DNA from: Flavobacteriales bacterium UBA7612
GTDB lineage: Bacteria > Bacteroidota > Bacteroidia > Flavobacteriales > Weeksellaceae
Assembly (NCBI GenBank): GCA_002484335.1
Contig: DLJQ01000001.1
Location: forward strand, 174,872 to 238,871
Direction: 5' to 3'
Length of the DNA: 64,000 nucleotides
Shown here: piece after piece, positions 1 through 8,464 of the stretch
Numbering within the stretch: position 1 is the first letter of the stretch
Layout of the letters: each line of letters starts with the position of its first letter
Notes under the pieces: model-generated
Databases searched by the model: none
What the model saw: only the letters and a program-made list of their open reading frames with translations
What the model was told of the DNA's origin: nothing
Position numbers and translations under genes: made by a program

Positions 1-455
1 TTGTTACTCTCTATTATATTTGAAATAGATGTCATAGATAAATCTTTTTCTGTTATAGAAACTAGCATTGATATACCTTGAGATGAAACAAAAGGAAAAT
101 TAGCAAATATCTTTATAATGTCACTCTCAGTGATTATTCCTAGATATTTTGATTGTTCATTTATTATAGGAAGAATATTTGTTTGATTTGTATACATCAT
201 TTGAATAGCCTCAAGAAGTGTACTAGACTCTGAAAGAAAAAAGTTTTCTACATAAGATGAATAATCTACTTCAGCTTTATCTTCCAAAGATAATTCTATT
301 AAATCTTCTTCTGATATATTCCCAACGAAATGTAAACCATTAAATAAAGGGATATGATTCAATTTATTCTCTTCTATTACTTCTAAAAGTTGATTAGGTG
401 AATAATTGATTTTTCCTGGCTTAATATCATTTGATAAATATTCAGTTATATACAT
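1..455 (-). CDS. CBS-domain protein (3' end cut by the window edge)
   Basis: Reverse-strand reading frame starting at the ATG at 455 (MYITEYLSND...) and running off the left edge after 151 codons. The visible part contains two CBS-like halves: a segment ending IPLFNGLHFVGNISEEDL, and a second ending NILPIINEQSKYLGIITESD. CBS pairs bind adenine nucleotides and regulate partner proteins. In Flavobacteriia a similar protein of about 220 residues with a short C-terminal domain usually lies beside NAD kinase and uppS; those neighbours would be outside this window, so that context is inferred. A perfect -7 box lies only 4 nt upstream of the ATG, suggesting a leaderless mRNA. The partner protein is unknown. 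Confidence 0.85.
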   Translation of the reverse strand, partial: MYITEYLSNDIKPGKINYSPNQLLEVIEENKLNHIPLFNGLHFVGNISEEDLIELSLEDKAEVDYSSYVENFFLSESSTLLEAIQMMYTNQTNILPIINEQSKYLGIITESDIIKIFANFPFVSSQGISMLVSITEKDLSMTSISNIIESN

Positions 456-459
456 ACCG

Positions 460-467
460 CAAATTTA
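460..467 (-). promoter_or_regulatory. -7 promoter box of the CBS gene, probably leaderless
   Basis: Reverse strand reads TAAATTTG, a perfect match to the Bacteroidetes -7 consensus TAnnTTTG, followed by 4 nt (CGGT) and the ATG. No clear -33 TTG is visible. Transcription would begin at or next to the start codon. Confidence 0.5.
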
Positions 468-653
468 TAATTTTAAAATTGTATTTATTACTATTAAGAA
501 TTCTTTTAAAGAAATTTTAATATTTAACAACAATACAACTCTATTCATTTATAATGATTTACAATAAATGTATTTCAAAATATCATATTGTCAAAATAAT
601 GTAAGCTTAAAATTAAATATTTATTATTTTCTTATTCATTCTATAGATTTATA

Positions 654-684
654 TTGAATATACAACTATTCTTTCGTATTTTTG
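654..684 (+). promoter_or_regulatory. Bacteroidetes-type promoter upstream of mevalonate kinase
   Basis: TTG at 654-656 and TATTTTTG at 677-684 are separated by 20 nt, matching the -33/-7 arrangement of the Bacteroidetes primary sigma factor. The box ends 23 nt before the ATG at 708. Confidence 0.65.
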
Positions 685-707
685 CATAACCAATTAGAGG
701 ATAAATA

Positions 708-1625
708 ATGAAAAACCCATTGTTTTACGCCAAAATAATTTTATTTGGTGAATATGGAATTATTGAAAATTCAAAAGGACTTATTGTTCCTTATAATTTT
801 TATCAAGGAGCTTTAAAATTTGAAGCATCTGATATTTCTGAGCAATCTAATGCTCACCTTAATAATTATGCTAAATTTTTAGAAGAAAAATTTGCTGAAT
901 CATTCGATACAAAAGCTTTCTCTGAAGATGTTGCTAAAGGAATGTATTTTGATTCTAATATTCCTCAAGGTTATGGTGTTGGTAGTTCTGGCGCTTTAGT
1001 TGCAGCGATATATGATAAATATGCATACAACAAAATAGATATTACAAAAGATTTAGATAAAGATAAAATTAATAGTTTAAAAAAACTTTTTGGGCAATTA
1101 GAATCTTTTTTTCATGGAACTAGTTCTGGAATTGATCCTTTAATTTGTTATATGAACATCCCTATCCTTATTCAGTCTAAAGATGATATCTCTACAATTG
1201 GTTTACCTACAGCTAATGATTCTGGAAAAGGAGCTGTTTTTTTAATTAATTCTGGAACTCCAGGAGAAACTGCTCCTATGGTTCATATTTTCTTTGAAAA
1301 AATGAAAAAAGAAGGTTTTAGAAAAACACTTAAAGAAGAATTTATAAAGTATAATAATGCTTGTATAGAAAGTTTTGTAAAAGGAGATTATAATCCTTTG
1401 TTTTTTAACTTACAAAAATTATCCTCTTGGGCATTTGAACATTTTCAACCAATGATTCCTCAAAAATTAATCAATGCATGGAAAACAGGAATAGATACAG
1501 ATACTTATTATCTTAAATTGTGTGGTTCTGGTGGAGGTGGATATGTTCTTGGTTTCACTCAAGATTACGAAAAAGCAAAAAATCATTTAAAAGATTTTCA
1601 AACCGAAATAATTTATAAATTTTAA
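708..1625 (+). CDS. mevalonate kinase (GHMP kinase family)
   Basis: Cytoplasmic ATP-dependent kinase expected to phosphorylate mevalonate in the isoprenoid (mevalonate) pathway. All three GHMP signatures are visible: the glycine-rich ATP-binding motif PQGYGVGSSGALVAA at about residues 86-100, the mevalonate-kinase-like SSGIDPL at about 139-145, and a C-terminal CGSGGGG. Length (305 aa) is normal. It is followed 20 bp later by a UbiA prenyltransferase that consumes isoprenoid chains, which supports the assignment, and HMG-CoA synthase of the same pathway lies at 18.2-19.5 kb. Other GHMP kinases of this pathway are less likely because of the SGIDP motif. A well-formed promoter sits just upstream. 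Confidence 0.88.
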   Translation: MKNPLFYAKIILFGEYGIIENSKGLIVPYNFYQGALKFEASDISEQSNAHLNNYAKFLEEKFAESFDTKAFSEDVAKGMYFDSNIPQGYGVGSSGALVAAIYDKYAYNKIDITKDLDKDKINSLKKLFGQLESFFHGTSSGIDPLICYMNIPILIQSKDDISTIGLPTANDSGKGAVFLINSGTPGETAPMVHIFFEKMKKEGFRKTLKEEFIKYNNACIESFVKGDYNPLFFNLQKLSSWAFEHFQPMIPQKLINAWKTGIDTDTYYLKLCGSGGGGYVLGFTQDYEKAKNHLKDFQTEIIYKF

Positions 1626-1645
1626 ATCATAAAAAAATTAATTCT

Positions 1646-2569
1646 ATGAACTTTAAGAAAATAATTCTAAAAATTTTTGCTTTATTTTCTGTTATTCGTG
1701 GATATAATTTAATTATTCTCATACTTGCTCAGTACCTTGCTGTTCTATTTATTTTTGCACCAAATACAGGACATCGGGAATTACTAAAAAACCTAAAATT
1801 AGATGGAATTATATTTTGTTCTATCCTTTGTGTCGCTGCTGGCTACATCATCAATAATTTTTATGATTTAGAAAAAGACGAAATAAAAAGACCTCTACAA
1901 GTTTATTTACAAAAACAAGTTTCTCAAGGATTTAAACTTACTGTATACATCTGTTTAAACTCTATTGCTTTAATCATAGGAAGTCTAATATCTTTCAAGG
2001 TTTTTATATTCTTTTTTATCTATCAATTTCTTGTTTGGTTTTATAGTCATAAAATAAACAAATTTGCTATTATCAAAAATTTTTATTTAGTAATTATTCG
2101 TGTTCTACCTTTTTTTGCTCTATTAGTTTATTTTGATGATTTTTCTTTTAACTTAGCTTTACACGCAACTTTCTTGACGATATTATTATTGGTAACTGAC
2201 ATTGTTAAAGATTTAGGATCTCAGAAAGCCGATGTAATTTATAATTACAATTCTATACCAATAAAATACGGAGTAAATTTCACTAAAATTCTTATTTCTG
2301 GTTTTATTATTATAGAATTAATTATTGGCTTATTAATTATATTAAAAAATGATGTTGGTTCAATGAAATATTTTTTCATGCTTGCAGATAGCATCTTTTT
2401 AATTGTTTTATTAAGCATTTGGAAATATAAAACAGCTCAAGATTATAAGCTTTTACATTATCTTTTTAAAGGAATGATTGTTCTTGGTGTATTTAGTATC
2501 GTATTAATCGAAATAAATCCCTTAACTTTGCAAACTATTGCGCATAATTTTAATGCGCGCATAAAATAA
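1646..2569 (+). CDS. UbiA-family prenyltransferase (geranylgeranylglycerol-phosphate geranylgeranyltransferase-like)
   Basis: Integral membrane prenyltransferase of about 307 residues with eight or nine hydrophobic segments. The first Asp-rich metal/diphosphate motif is NNFYDLEKD at residues 70-78 and the second is TDIVKDLGSQKAD at about 184-196, both diagnostic of the UbiA superfamily. Flavobacterial homologues next to mevalonate kinase are usually named geranylgeranylglycerol-phosphate geranylgeranyltransferase, an archaeal ether-lipid enzyme. The real acceptor is uncertain from sequence and could be a quinone or other polar head group. It is co-directional with mevalonate kinase (20 bp gap) and with the pseudouridine synthase 10 bp downstream, so the three are probably one transcript. 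Confidence 0.8.
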   Translation: MNFKKIILKIFALFSVIRGYNLIILILAQYLAVLFIFAPNTGHRELLKNLKLDGIIFCSILCVAAGYIINNFYDLEKDEIKRPLQVYLQKQVSQGFKLTVYICLNSIALIIGSLISFKVFIFFFIYQFLVWFYSHKINKFAIIKNFYLVIIRVLPFFALLVYFDDFSFNLALHATFLTILLLVTDIVKDLGSQKADVIYNYNSIPIKYGVNFTKILISGFIIIELIIGLLIILKNDVGSMKYFFMLADSIFLIVLLSIWKYKTAQDYKLLHYLFKGMIVLGVFSIVLIEINPLTLQTIAHNFNARIK

Positions 2570-2579
2570 TCAAATTCAG

Positions 2580-3524
2580 ATGAATAACAGACGAAATCAA
2601 TCCAACGACAGAAATTCCCAAGGCGGGAACAATCGTGGTAAAGGAGGAAATAGAGGAAATTCTTCTTCTAAATCTTTCTCAGGGAAAGGAAAACCAACTT
2701 TTGGAGGAAAACCAACAGAAGAAGGAAAGAAAAGTTTTGGACCAAAAAAACCGTTTAACAAACCAGGTGAAAAACCATTTGTTAAAAGACTGAAAAAAGC
2801 ACCAGTTGATGACGGGACTATTCGTTTAAATAAATATGTAGCGAATGCAGGGATTGCATCCAGAAGAGAGGCCGATGAGTTGATCAAAACTGGAATTGTT
2901 ACAGTGAATGGTCAAGTAATCACTGAAATGGGTCATAAAGTACAACCCGATGATGAGGTACGTTTCGATGGTCGAAAAATTTCTTCAGAGAAAAATGTTT
3001 ACTTTGTTCTTAACAAACCAAAAGGGTTTATATCTACTGCTAAAGATGAAAGAGACCGTAAAACCGTTATGGATTTAATGGCTAATGCAACTACTGCACG
3101 TATTTTTCCTATCGGACGTTTAGACAGACAAACAACAGGGGTTTTATTGTTTACTAATGATGGATATTTAACTAAAAAACTGACTCACCCAAGTCATGAT
3201 GTTAAAAAAATATACCACGTAACATTAGACAAAAAACTAACAGCAAATGACTTAGCTGATATAAAAAAAGGTGTACGCTTAATTCCAGAAGGAATTGCAA
3301 TGGTAGATGAAATTTCTTTCATCGAGGGTAGACCAAAAAATGAAGTTGGTATTGAATTACACATCGGTTGGAACCGTGTTGTAAGACGTATCTTCGAGGC
3401 TAAAGGATACGCTGTAGAAGCATTAGATCGCGTATCTTTTGCTGGATTAACAAAGAAAACCTTACAAAGAGGTGAATACAGAAGATTGACAGAACAAGAA
3501 GTTAACTTCTTAAAAATGTTATAA
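2580..3524 (+). CDS. rRNA pseudouridine synthase, RluB family, with basic low-complexity N-tail
   Basis: Isomerises a uridine in 23S rRNA. Residues 1-78 form a low-complexity tail of Gly, Asn, Lys, Arg, Ser and Pro. An S4 RNA-binding domain starts at about residue 80 (IRLNKYVANAGIASRREAD), and the catalytic domain carries the Asp motif IGRLDRQTTG. The RluB/RsuA class ends, as here, with a segment of type NRVVRRIFEAKGY. The tail is typical of Bacteroidetes RluB proteins and probably adds non-specific RNA contact (inference). It is the last gene of the mevalonate kinase cluster and is followed by a strong terminator at 3548-3585. A second, RluF-type synthase lies at 14.6-15.5 kb. Confidence 0.9.
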   Translation: MNNRRNQSNDRNSQGGNNRGKGGNRGNSSSKSFSGKGKPTFGGKPTEEGKKSFGPKKPFNKPGEKPFVKRLKKAPVDDGTIRLNKYVANAGIASRREADELIKTGIVTVNGQVITEMGHKVQPDDEVRFDGRKISSEKNVYFVLNKPKGFISTAKDERDRKTVMDLMANATTARIFPIGRLDRQTTGVLLFTNDGYLTKKLTHPSHDVKKIYHVTLDKKLTANDLADIKKGVRLIPEGIAMVDEISFIEGRPKNEVGIELHIGWNRVVRRIFEAKGYAVEALDRVSFAGLTKKTLQRGEYRRLTEQEVNFLKML

Positions 3525-3547
3525 TAACGTATTTATAGAAACAACAT

Positions 3548-3585
3548 AAAAGTGACTTTAGTTGACAAGCTAAAGTCACTTTTTT
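3548..3585 (+). terminator. Rho-independent terminator after the RluB gene
   Basis: Near-perfect hairpin AAAAGTGACTTTAG / CTAAAGTCACTTTT with an 8-nt loop, followed by a T-rich stretch. It rules out a start for the next gene at 3552, inside the hairpin. Confidence 0.85.
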
Positions 3586-3785
3586 ATTTTTTAAATTATT
3601 ACTTGGGGCAATTTCTTCGGACCATGCAATACGTTGCAATCTTTTTTGCTAAATTATTTCTATTGTTAAATGTAAAAAAAAGAGTTTCCTCTTCTATCAT
3701 TAATGCAGTGTATTTTAAAATCAACAAAAAATATATAGAAAAAGAATTTATATTAATAAAAATTAGAAATATTTATCTTAGCAAC

Positions 3786-4985
3786 ATGAAGCAAAAAACC
3801 GATTTTTCGAATTTAAAGTTCAAACGAATCAATCATTTAAACAATGAAAAGTCTTTCGATACAAACAATAATAGTATCGAAAAAGAGAACGACCATCTAA
3901 ATACAACAAATTTAGAACAAGCTAATTCTTTTCCTGGTTTTTTCCCTTTTTTACGTGGTTATTCTACAACAGGTTACATTTTAAAACCGTGGACAACTAA
4001 TCAAAATAACTGTTTTTCTAATGAAAAGAAAAATTATAATTTTGATGAAGAAAGTTTTTCTTCCATTAATGAAATGTCATCTTGGTTAGAAAAAAATTCA
4101 TCAGATGATATTTCAATATCAATTTCCATAAATAAAAAAGGAATTATTTATTTTGCATATTTCTTAATAGCATTAGAAAAAATTAATTGGAAAAAAAATC
4201 AATTATCTATAAACTTAATAATTAAAACTAATGACTCTGTTTATCCAAACATTTTATTAGATTGTATTACTTATGTAAATAAAAATAAATCTAATTTTTA
4301 TAGTTTATCAATTATCTATAAAAACTTAGATGACAATTTGTTCGATTCTATTGTCAATTCACTAACAAGAAGCCTTCAATTAATACAAAATGGAATAAAT
4401 AGAGATTTAAAAATTGATTACATATCTCCATTAATTTCATTGTATTTACCTGTAGATAAAAATTCTATTAACGAAATATGCAAATTAAGGGCAATCCGAA
4501 TAATATGGGCAAAATTAATCGAAGAATTTTCTCCTCAAAATTACGATAGCTATAAAATAAAAATTCACTCATTTCTTAAAGAAGAAAACTCAGAAATATT
4601 TCATCAACAAATTTTTAATGCAACTAATCAAGCCTTATCATCTGTTTTAGGAGGAATAGAATCTTTAAATACAACGTTTAAAATAAACGAAAATTTGAGT
4701 TTAGAAGAAGCTAATCTTATAGCTAAAAATTTACAGTTAATACTTCAAGATGAAACGCAAATATGTAGAACTGTTGATCCATTAGGAGGAAGCTTTATAA
4801 TAGAATCAATCACCAATGAAATAGCAATAAAAGCATATCAAAAAATAAAGAAAGTATCTTTAATAAAATCAACAATAAATTATCAATTTAATATAAACAA
4901 CATATTAGAATTAACTATAAATATAATAAAAGATAATACTACTTTTGATGAAGTTTATTCGGCTTTAGAATCTATAATAGAATAA
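3786..4985 (+). CDS. degenerate methylmalonyl-CoA mutase-like protein lacking the B12 domain
   Basis: 399-residue protein from the ATG at 3786 (MKQKTDFSNL); the frame stays open further upstream, but that start would lie in a terminator. Mutase features are recognisable: FPFLRGYSTTGYILKPWT corresponds to the conserved RGPY..MY..RPWT segment, SVLGGIESLNTT to AVLGGTQSLHTN, and TVDPLGGSF to the VDPLGGSYYVE signature near the C-terminus. Missing are the HMQEAGA stretch, the Arg after the barrel segment that follows the RPWT motif, and the whole C-terminal cobalamin-binding domain; about 40-50 barrel residues also seem deleted. So it is probably non-catalytic, either a MutA-like partner or a decaying copy. 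No large subunit lies in the window. Codon use is strongly A/T, Lys, Asn and Ile rich. Confidence 0.7.
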   Translation: MKQKTDFSNLKFKRINHLNNEKSFDTNNNSIEKENDHLNTTNLEQANSFPGFFPFLRGYSTTGYILKPWTTNQNNCFSNEKKNYNFDEESFSSINEMSSWLEKNSSDDISISISINKKGIIYFAYFLIALEKINWKKNQLSINLIIKTNDSVYPNILLDCITYVNKNKSNFYSLSIIYKNLDDNLFDSIVNSLTRSLQLIQNGINRDLKIDYISPLISLYLPVDKNSINEICKLRAIRIIWAKLIEEFSPQNYDSYKIKIHSFLKEENSEIFHQQIFNATNQALSSVLGGIESLNTTFKINENLSLEEANLIAKNLQLILQDETQICRTVDPLGGSFIIESITNEIAIKAYQKIKKVSLIKSTINYQFNINNILELTINIIKDNTTFDEVYSALESIIE

Positions 4986-5098
4986 ATTTTCATCACTAAC
5001 GTTTTAAAAAAAACAAAAATTAATTGTAATTTTAGTTCACTTTATTTCTCTGTATTAATTGAGAATACGTTATATTTATACCTACAAACCTTAAATAA

Positions 5099-5608
5099 AT
5101 GAATAAAACTCTCCGAAATATAATTTTATCAATCTCTATATTTTTTATTCTATGGTTTATTATCTATTTTTATCTTGGAGAGTATATAGATTTAGAATTT
5201 TCAAACCCTAATTTTTCAAAAACATTTCCCAAAATATTAACTTTCTTATGCGCTGTAAGTATTTACACTTTATTCTTAATTTCAATAAGACGAGCATATG
5301 GTTGGAGTTTTTTAAATATATTAAAATTTATTGTTGGTATATTATTCAGTTTAATTCCTATTTTTCTTTTTGAATTTTTTAGCCTAAGCAAATGTGCAAA
5401 TTGGAAGATTGATAAATCATATAAGAAAACTTTATATGAAAGTAAAATATCATCATCTGAAAGTATAAAACTTATTGAATTAGAGTGTAAGGAAACAAAT
5501 ACAATAAGTAGAAAAGTCGAACGAATAATGCAAATAACACCTTTATTTATTTCTACATCAAAAATAGATACATTAAAAATTTCTGATAAAAATTGGAAGA
5601 AACTTTAG
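5099..5608 (+). CDS. hypothetical membrane protein, three predicted TM segments
   Basis: 169 residues, not recognised. Three hydrophobic segments at about residues 8-27, 46-63 and 72-95 are followed by a soluble C-terminal region of about 70 residues rich in Lys, Ser and Ile. There are no catalytic motifs or lipobox. It lies 113 bp after the mutase-like gene and 59 bp before the outer-membrane barrel gene on the same strand, with no obvious terminator between. The reading frame is supported by length, an ATG start and coherent hydrophobic patterning; function is unknown. Confidence 0.65.
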   Translation: MNKTLRNIILSISIFFILWFIIYFYLGEYIDLEFSNPNFSKTFPKILTFLCAVSIYTLFLISIRRAYGWSFLNILKFIVGILFSLIPIFLFEFFSLSKCANWKIDKSYKKTLYESKISSSESIKLIELECKETNTISRKVERIMQITPLFISTSKIDTLKISDKNWKKL

Positions 5609-5667
5609 TTTTCATTTAAACCTTAATACATATTTGATGTCTTATGGTTAAAGTAATCTGTTACCAA

Positions 5668-8451
5668 ATGACAAAATATATATTTGCAATTCTATTTAGT
5701 TTCTTAACTATTGGCCTATTCGGACAAGATAAAAAAGTAATAATAACAGGGAAAGTTACAGATGCATTAAACCTTCCTCTTAGTGAAGCTGATGTATTTA
5801 TAGGGAACAAAGCAGATTCTGCAAAAATATCTTCTACAACAACAGATGAAAATGGTCTATTTAATTTAGAAATTAATTCACAAGAAAAACCAATTTATTT
5901 AATTATAGACGATGCATTAGAAGGAACTTATAAAAAATCTTTCGAAACATTAAAAAGCGATACTGATTTAGGAACAATCGTTATAAATCCTATGGTTTAT
6001 GATTTAAAAGAAGTCGTTGTTAGCAATGTAGAACCAATTGTTGTAAAACATGATACGATAGAATACAATGCTGATTCTTATAAAGTAAAACCTAATGCTA
6101 ATTTAGAGGCCTTAATTAGAGAATTACCGGGATTCGAAATTGCTGATGATGGTTCTATTACTGCAAATGGAAAAAGTATAAGTGAAGTTTTAATTGATGG
6201 TGAATCATTTTTTGGAACTGATGGAAAAGTTGCTTTAGAAAATTTACCAGCTGATATTATTAAAAAAATTCAAGTTTCTGACTTTAAAACTAAAAGTGAA
6301 AAATTCTCTGGCGAACGATCAAAATCTGATAAATCATCTCTAAATATAACTCTTAAAGAAGGAAAAAATAGTGGTTATATGGTAAAAGCTACAGGTGGTT
6401 ATGGTACAGGTGATCATTATGAAAGTAACCTTATGGCTAATTATTTTAAAGGAAAAAGAAGAATTAGTTTAATTGGCTCTTCTACTGATGTTGCTTCATC
6501 TGGAATGGTAAATGGAGAAGGTTCTCGTGGTCGTGGAGGAATGGGAAGAAGAGCTTCTAACGGAATTACAACAAATACATCTATCGGATTAAATTATAAC
6601 GATCAATTAAGTGATAACTTAAAAATTGGTGCAGATTATAGATTAAATCATTCATACAATAAAAATGAAAATTATACTCATCAAGAAAATTTAAACCCTG
6701 ATAATGTATTTACTACGACTTCTAATACAAATACCAAAAGTGAAACTTATGGACATAATTTGGGAACAAATTTAGAATGGACTAAAAAAAATACTAAAAT
6801 TTACTTTTATCCTTCATTCAATAACTCTTCTACTAAAAGTAGTACCATTGGTGATAGTGAGAGCGTAAATCAGGATGGTGATTTAAAAAACACTACCGCT
6901 CAAAATAACAACACAAAAACTGATGCAAATACATTTTCTAATTTAATTTCCATCAATCAAAAATTAAAAAATAAATCATACTTTGATCTTAATTCTAATA
7001 TATCTGTCGCAAAAACGGATGCAACAACAAGAGAAATATCAAATGCTTTATTTTTTGATGGATCAAGAGCAGATACTTATCGTAATGTAAATACTAAAAA
7101 TACAAATAAGAATAATTCATATAACTTTGATTTAAAATATACTTTACCAATTACAGATTCTATAAGTGTAGCAATTGGTTCTAGTTACACATATGCAGAT
7201 CAAGAAACAAATAATTATTCATTGAATTACAATGATTTAACTGGGAAATTTGATGAAATTAACTCAGATTTAACTCGTTTATTCACAACAAAATCTAGTT
7301 TATATAATCCATATGCACAGTTTTTATTAAATAAATCAAAATTATCAGCCTCTTTAAATATTGGCGCTAATATATACAATCAAGATAATTATGGTTTATA
7401 TAAATCGAATGCTGAAAGTTTAACAATAAATAAAACTTTACCACAATTACAAGGAAACATACGTTATCAAAGTGGTAATAACATGTTGATGTTTATGTAT
7501 AACTACAGTACAAGTTTACCTACTGCAGCACAATTACTAAAAATTGAAGATCAATCTTCATTAACAAATAAAACCGTTGGTAACCCTGATTTGGACCCAA
7601 ATAAATCGCATAATTTCAACGTAATGTTTGGAAACTTTGATAGAAAAACTCGTCAAGGTTTTAATGCAAATATTGGTTATACTTATAATGAATCTAGTAT
7701 TACTAATTCTATCGTAACTAATGAAGATTTAACTCGTAATATTACTTATGAAAATGTAAAAGGTAATTATAGTATCTCTGGATCTTTTTTCTTTAATAAA
7801 CAATATCAAAAAGGAATCAATAAATTTAGATTAAACTTAGGTTTATCTTCAAGATATGGACTAAATCAAGGATATAATCAAAATATCATGTATAAATCTT
7901 TTAATACTACATTATCTCCAACTATTAGGTTAAATTGGGATTATGGTGATAATCTTACTATATCTCCTTTATATCAATTAAGTTTCACAAAATCTAAATA
8001 CGAAAATTACCAAATTAGTGGACAAGAAAATATTACACATAATTTTGGATTAAATACAAATTCTACTTGGTTCAAAAATTTAGTTTGGACAAATAATTTT
8101 AGCTACAATTACAATTCGAGAATGGCTGCTGGTTTCAAAAGAGATTTCTTTTTGTGGAACACTAGCTTAATGTATCGTTTCTTTGGAGATAAATTAGAGG
8201 CAGGAGTAAAAGTATATGATTTATTAAATCAAAATAATAGTTATACTCGTACAATTTCTGATCAATACATTAGTGATGAGAAAAATAATATTTTAACACG
8301 ATTTGTTATGTTCTCTCTTACTTTTAATTTAAACAAATTTGGTGGAAAATCTCAAGAAAAAGATGAATTTTCACCAAGAGATGAAAATGGACCTAGACCA
8401 AACAGACCAAATGGTTCTGGAGGAAGAATGATGCCCCCTCCTGGTAGATAA
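5668..8451 (+). CDS. TonB-receptor-like outer membrane beta-barrel protein (OMP_b-brl_3 type)
   Basis: 927 residues from the ATG at 5668, which begins a clean signal peptide ending near LFGQ; the frame is open from 5644 but that extension would spoil the signal. Order: signal peptide 1-20; a carboxypeptidase-regulatory-like Ig fold at about 22-100 (ITGKVTDALNLPLSEADVFI); a plug-like region at about 115-220 (ELPGFEIADDGSITANGKSI, VLIDGESFFG); then a long beta-barrel to about residue 895 rich in Asn/Thr/Tyr strands. The last 30 residues are Gly/Pro/Arg/Asn rich (NRPNGSGGRMMPPPGR), a tail seen in this family. Substrate is unknown. No SusD partner is adjacent. Confidence 0.85.
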   Translation: MTKYIFAILFSFLTIGLFGQDKKVIITGKVTDALNLPLSEADVFIGNKADSAKISSTTTDENGLFNLEINSQEKPIYLIIDDALEGTYKKSFETLKSDTDLGTIVINPMVYDLKEVVVSNVEPIVVKHDTIEYNADSYKVKPNANLEALIRELPGFEIADDGSITANGKSISEVLIDGESFFGTDGKVALENLPADIIKKIQVSDFKTKSEKFSGERSKSDKSSLNITLKEGKNSGYMVKATGGYGTGDHYESNLMANYFKGKRRISLIGSSTDVASSGMVNGEGSRGRGGMGRRASNGITTNTSIGLNYNDQLSDNLKIGADYRLNHSYNKNENYTHQENLNPDNVFTTTSNTNTKSETYGHNLGTNLEWTKKNTKIYFYPSFNNSSTKSSTIGDSESVNQDGDLKNTTAQNNNTKTDANTFSNLISINQKLKNKSYFDLNSNISVAKTDATTREISNALFFDGSRADTYRNVNTKNTNKNNSYNFDLKYTLPITDSISVAIGSSYTYADQETNNYSLNYNDLTGKFDEINSDLTRLFTTKSSLYNPYAQFLLNKSKLSASLNIGANIYNQDNYGLYKSNAESLTINKTLPQLQGNIRYQSGNNMLMFMYNYSTSLPTAAQLLKIEDQSSLTNKTVGNPDLDPNKSHNFNVMFGNFDRKTRQGFNANIGYTYNESSITNSIVTNEDLTRNITYENVKGNYSISGSFFFNKQYQKGINKFRLNLGLSSRYGLNQGYNQNIMYKSFNTTLSPTIRLNWDYGDNLTISPLYQLSFTKSKYENYQISGQENITHNFGLNTNSTWFKNLVWTNNFSYNYNSRMAAGFKRDFFLWNTSLMYRFFGDKLEAGVKVYDLLNQNNSYTRTISDQYISDEKNNILTRFVMFSLTFNLNKFGGKSQEKDEFSPRDENGPRPNRPNGSGGRMMPPPGR

Positions 8452-8464
8452 ACTATCTTTTTAG

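Noticed and set aside
2597..2887. Reverse-strand frame of 96 codons
   Set aside because: Shadow of the Gly/Lys-rich N-terminus of the RluB gene; its Pro/Phe-rich composition is the mirror of that low-complexity repeat.
3552..3785. Upstream extension of the mutase-like gene to 3552
   Set aside because: That start lies inside the terminator hairpin 3548-3585, and the added residues are hydrophobic and unlike mutases; the ATG at 3786 begins the recognisable protein.
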